Shown piece after piece: positions 62,701-64,000 of a stretch of 64,000 bases of DNA. The position numbers and the translations under genes were made by a program. This DNA is from Zeugodacus cucurbitae (Eukaryota > Arthropoda > Insecta > Diptera > Tephritidae): positions 49,531,501-49,595,500 of the forward strand of contig NC_071667.1 in NCBI RefSeq assembly GCF_028554725.1. Reading direction: 5' to 3'. The first letter of the stretch is position 1. The number at the start of each line of letters is the position of its first letter. The notes below the pieces were generated by a model, which was not told the origin of the DNA, ran no database searches, and worked only from the letters and a program-made list of their open reading frames with translations.

Positions 62701-64000
62701 AGAATTTCGCTCGAAAACGGTGGATCTTCTTGCAATTTTTCAAGAGCTTACAGAGCGAGGCGATGTCGCATGAGAGGTCGGCTATTGGAAGGGAAATATC
62801 ACAAAGTATAGTTTAAATGCATATGTATCTATGATACGCTAAATTGTTTAAGTGAAATATATGATTATAATTAATTTAATGAAAATGTTATTAAGCGTTA
62901 ACTAACAAATTAATAAATCTCTCAGTGAAATCAAAGACCATTGGAATGCTGTGTACATAATATGTTTGTCTAGCTAGATCGGTGCTAGCTAGATCAGTTA
63001 CTTTGCAATGTTATCTTTGGCGTTTATCGTTATCAGAAAATTATTATCCATCAACAAATATATTTTTCTCTTATCACGTTTCTTTCGCAATTATGTATCT
63101 GTATTATAAGGGATATTGATGAAAAACTGATAATTTGAGAGAATCGGCAACAATTGTCCTGATGAATGCACGCAATAGCAACTGTTGTCGAAAGAGTAAA
63201 AAGTTTATGTTACAATGCCAAAAATCAGTTTTAGTTTTGGTTTGGAAATACATTAGTTTGTTCCTTAAGTTTTCCTGTAGTGTTATGTGATTTATTCAAA
63301 TTCGTGAAGTAATTAAAACTTTGAGAAAAAATTAAAATAATAAAATTCTAAACCAATAATATTTTGTCTACTCCATCAATTGGTATTTTACTTATTAAAT
63401 CTTGTATTCGAAATAAAACATTTATTCAAAATTTTCAAATATTTTCTAACAGACGCAAACAAATTATATATCTATCTCTTTCAGATAGTTACCCCCATTG
63501 CTGGTCACATTTACGATTATCGCGCAATTCGTCAAAAACGTTCACCCAATGAGAGTGTAGATCGTTCAAAATCGACCACAAATACGAAGGTTAGATACAT
63601 TTTTCAAATAATTTAAGTAAACTTTGAATTACTTAATCGAAACGCTTTAATATTAAAAAATGCAGGTACCAAATGATTTCGACTTGGGCCGTATTTTCAA
63701 AATTGGTGAAGGTCCAGGCCTTGTACTTTTTAATGTAAGTCGCCTAAATTAATGCTTCTAAAACATACTTATACATTTGCTTTTCTTCTTTTAACAAGCA
63801 TTATCTTCAATTGCTTTCTTTCTATATAGAATCTCTCTCTCTCTCTCTCTCTTATACACTTACTATCTCATCACTTCCTTTCGGTTTCTGTTTGTTTCTT
63901 GTTTTCAAAACACGTATTTCATATAGGACACAACGCATTCGGCACAAAAAGATGTTATGTTTAAAGTGCAAAGATCACCCGACGGCAAACTGAACGTGAT
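47702..64000 (+). CDS. Secreted protein of unknown function, 5' part (runs off window)
   Basis: Proposed coding exons are 47702-47770, 63485-63589, 63666-63734 and 63927 to beyond 64000. Every junction is GT/AG and phase zero. Exon 1 starts AAA-ATG and encodes a basic n-region and hydrophobic core, RPALPLLLLSYLFL, ending exactly at a GTGAGT donor: a signal-peptide exon. Exon 2 (IVTPIAGHIYDYRAIRQKRS) has a furin-type RQKR-S site 19 residues in. Exon 3 encodes VPNDFDLGRIFKIGEGPG and LVLFN. Exon 4 begins DTTHSAQKDVMFKVQRSPDG. I do not recognise the family. The product is expected to enter the secretory pathway and be cleaved after the dibasic site. The link between exon 1 and exon 2 spans 15.7 kb of repeat-filled intron and is inferred; exons 2-4 are well supported by their splice sites. 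Confidence 0.62.
47771..48529. other. Start of giant intron, nothing recognised
   Basis: AT-rich intron sequence after the signal-peptide exon, including a TA run near 48379-48392. Confidence 0.4.
48530..50845 (-). mobile_element. RTE-type LINE copy 3 (longest, 2.3 kb)
   Basis: Minus-strand non-LTR retrotransposon, 5'-truncated within the linker after the missing endonuclease. In order it encodes RFRKQVVIYRRILLVAAKIR, a single in-frame TAG near 50362, then EELGKLADRGNARKFYEKMK and reverse transcriptase blocks NNKAAGADRLPAELFK, DFKAAFDSTKR, GFRQGDSL and AYADDIDIIG. A small frame break falls near 49420. The last frame (49294-48560) covers MDKEAKRMGLEVNEDKTKYL through the RGRGRPPLRWRDQVESDLV terminus. 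The 3' end is a short CATA-type tail at 48520-48540. With only about two lesions it is the youngest copy here. It lies antisense in the first intron of the plus-strand gene. Confidence 0.93.
50846..51263. other. Intron sequence, nothing recognised
   Basis: AT-rich DNA between the LINE and the small inverted-repeat element. Confidence 0.4.
51264..51534. mobile_element. CCTTTTCGCAC-ended MITE, copy 2 (best preserved)
   Basis: 271 bases with terminal inverted repeats TAGCCTTTTCGCAC on the left and, inverted, TAGCCTTTTCGTAC on the right. The interior includes AACAGCTGATCGTTAATCGA and a second CGCAC/GTGCG pair, giving a nested inverted structure. No open frame. A clear target duplication could not be defined, so the superfamily is left open. 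Confidence 0.75.
51535..53873. other. Intron sequence, nothing recognised
   Basis: AT-rich intron DNA; no supported exon, RNA gene or transposon end. Confidence 0.4.
53874..54620 (+). mobile_element. Tc1-like DNA transposon relic (different family from 5.5 kb)
   Basis: 747 bases flanked by TA (53872-53873 and 54621-54622). The left end reads CAGTATTCGACAAAATTATG and the inverted right end CAGTGTACGACAAAAGTATG. Within, plus-strand TARETKIIIEMKKDPTVLA matches the second helix-turn-helix region of Tc1 transposases, followed by frameshifts. The catalytic domain is mostly lost. Confidence 0.8.
54623..55990. other. Intron sequence, nothing recognised
   Basis: AT-rich with several ACATACATATGTATG palindromic words near 55410-55490. 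No gene or element called. Confidence 0.4.
55994..57375 (-). mobile_element. Hairpin-ended interspersed repeat split by a LINE
   Basis: The left piece (55994-56074) starts ACAAGTAAGGAAGGGC and stops at TTATTCGGCATTCGG. The right piece (about 57285-57375) resumes with GTGGTTGTAAACCGATT and CTATTGGGAAATCAAGG, matching 35585-35660 of the first copy. The 1.2 kb between is a LINE, so the LINE landed in a pre-existing copy. Confidence 0.6.
56075..57250 (-). mobile_element. Non-LTR retrotransposon 3' end with RNase H domain
   Basis: Minus-strand, 5'-truncated LINE. The open part begins ACICISGALRTTPSQALDAI, the conserved linker after reverse transcriptase, and continues into RNase H: ISIYTDGSKLDKRVGGGVFS (first Asp), FQAEISAIKEI (Glu), FIFSDSQAALKSL (second Asp) and NCVADELARL (last Asp). 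After a stop near 56389 comes the Cys-containing tail with LGLPCNDYCRSCQEEEEEET. The 3' terminus is a TAACC-type repeat (GGTTAGGTTAGGTTA on plus) near 56078. RNase H with this layout points to the I/LOA/R1 group, clearly distinct from the RTE copies. Confidence 0.88.
57376..58500. other. Intron sequence, nothing recognised
   Basis: AT-rich intron DNA. Short open frames show no family resemblance. Confidence 0.4.
58505..58640. mobile_element. CCTTTTCGCAC-ended MITE, partial copy 3
   Basis: Carries the internal block of the MITE at 51264 (AACAGCTGATTGATTATCGA, then GTAGCCGGCAGTGCGAAAAG). The outer ends are not recognisable. It directly precedes the Helitron relic. Confidence 0.55.
58664..59665 (-). 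mobile_element. Helitron/Helentron relic with PIF1-type helicase
   Basis: The left boundary carries ACTAGCAGACCCGGCCACAC, a terminus common to arthropod Helitron-group repeats; the right side has GTGACACGAGAATTTTATAT. On the minus strand, in shifting frames, conserved helicase pieces appear in the right order: VAGGTAQDF, then FGGARILLAGDLRQTL (Walker-B-proximal motif), then LIAFPTDFCHFIDSKEKF, then IMLRNINQPR. Replication initiator (Rep) motifs were not found. A copy of the hairpin-ended repeat lies inside near the right end. Thoroughly dead. Confidence 0.8.
59465..59592 (+). mobile_element. Fragment of the hairpin-ended repeat within the Helitron
   Basis: Reads TTTTCTATGGGACTTTATGC, GCCGAATATATAGG, then TTGCGAGAGTATAAAATG and GGACCCGAACTTAGCC. 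This is the terminal part of the family, including the hairpin region, in the orientation opposite to the 35.1-kb copy. Confidence 0.6.
59666..61359. other. Intron sequence, nothing recognised
   Basis: AT-rich intron DNA with several CAGCTG words near 60910-60930. No element or exon was identified. Confidence 0.4.
61368..62311. mobile_element. Non-autonomous hAT-type element, complete ends
   Basis: 944 bases bounded by perfect 13-base inverted ends TAGGGATGCAAAC and by an exact 8-bp target duplication TAAACAAG (61360-61367 and 62312-62319). Both ends carry clusters of the word ATCGATGTTT and its reverse, as subterminal transposase-binding repeats would. The interior has no transposase-like frame. 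The intact ends and duplication suggest a fairly recent insertion. Confidence 0.93.
62470..62790 (-). mobile_element. mariner transposase relic
   Basis: Minus-strand fragment reading, across frameshifts, ILFSDETHFWLIRYGNKRN, then TTVWWSLWAVGIIGPYFFK. These correspond to the first catalytic aspartate block and following strand of mariner transposases (compare ILFSDEAHFW and CGLYAGGIIGPYFFK of the element at 9.7 kb). A different, older family member; no ends found. Confidence 0.8.
62791..63484. other. End of giant intron
   Basis: AT-rich DNA with a short direct repeat GCTAGCTAGATC near 62970-62995 and a pyrimidine-rich acceptor, TATCTATCTCTTTCAG, ending at 63484. Confidence 0.45.
63832..63852. 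repeat. CT microsatellite in an intron
   Basis: Uninterrupted CT run between the 63734 donor and the 63926 acceptor of the secreted-protein gene. Confidence 0.9.

Noticed and set aside
63832..63852. CT tract considered as a regulatory (GAGA-type) site
   Set aside because: It lies inside a short intron and is an uninterrupted microsatellite; nothing ties it to promoter activity.

Overview
The window looks like AT-rich nuclear DNA of a higher fly (Brachycera), most likely a tephritid fruit fly. This is inferred from Drosophila-like intron-split genes (two odorant receptors closest to Or67d and an R&R cuticle protein), a DD41D (rosa-family) mariner, RTE-clade LINEs, and many small DNA transposon remnants. 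No species is claimed. No rRNA, tRNA or CRISPR array was recognised. All splice sites were read by eye from GT/AG signals, phase and family resemblance.

Layout. 0.99-4.97 kb: two intact tandem odorant receptor genes on the minus strand, each with four coding exons of nearly identical lengths, separated by a decayed LINE end. 5.2-8.7 kb: a plus-strand cuticle protein gene. Its inferred first intron holds a Tc1-like element (5482-6094) and a fragment (6190-6535) copying the 5' end and promoter of the first receptor gene, i.e. the remains of a third receptor copy. 9.7-10.6 kb: an internally deleted rosa mariner. 12.4-13.4 kb: a minus-strand 3' exon of a Pro/His-rich protein. 16.7-30.2 kb: a minus-strand gene for a small secreted Gly/Ser-rich protein, reconstructed from four exons including a two-codon first exon; its introns contain a piggyBac-like MITE, a hAT-like MITE with an exact 8-bp target duplication, an RTE fragment and a larger palindrome-rich repeat.

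30.5-46.8 kb is a gene desert filled with repeats: an RTE copy, a second RTE-like lineage, three copies of an interspersed family with internal inverted ends and a hairpin, a pogo-like MITE and a CCTTTTCGCAC-ended MITE. From 47.7 kb to the right edge a plus-strand gene for an unknown secreted, probably proprotein-processed product begins with a signal-peptide exon. Its apparent 15.7-kb first intron holds the longest RTE copy, a Tc1-like relic, a LINE with RNase H inserted into an older repeat, a Helitron/Helentron helicase relic, a 944-bp hAT-type element with perfect ends, and a mariner relic. The gene runs off the window.

The biological theme is local expansion of a pheromone-receptor-like lineage beside extracellular-matrix-type genes in repeat-loaded DNA. 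I found no convincing new multi-gene system. The points most worth a second look are the receptor tandem with its promoter-bearing relic, the possible alternative last exons of the secreted Gly/Ser-rich gene, and the uncharacterised secreted gene with the giant intron.
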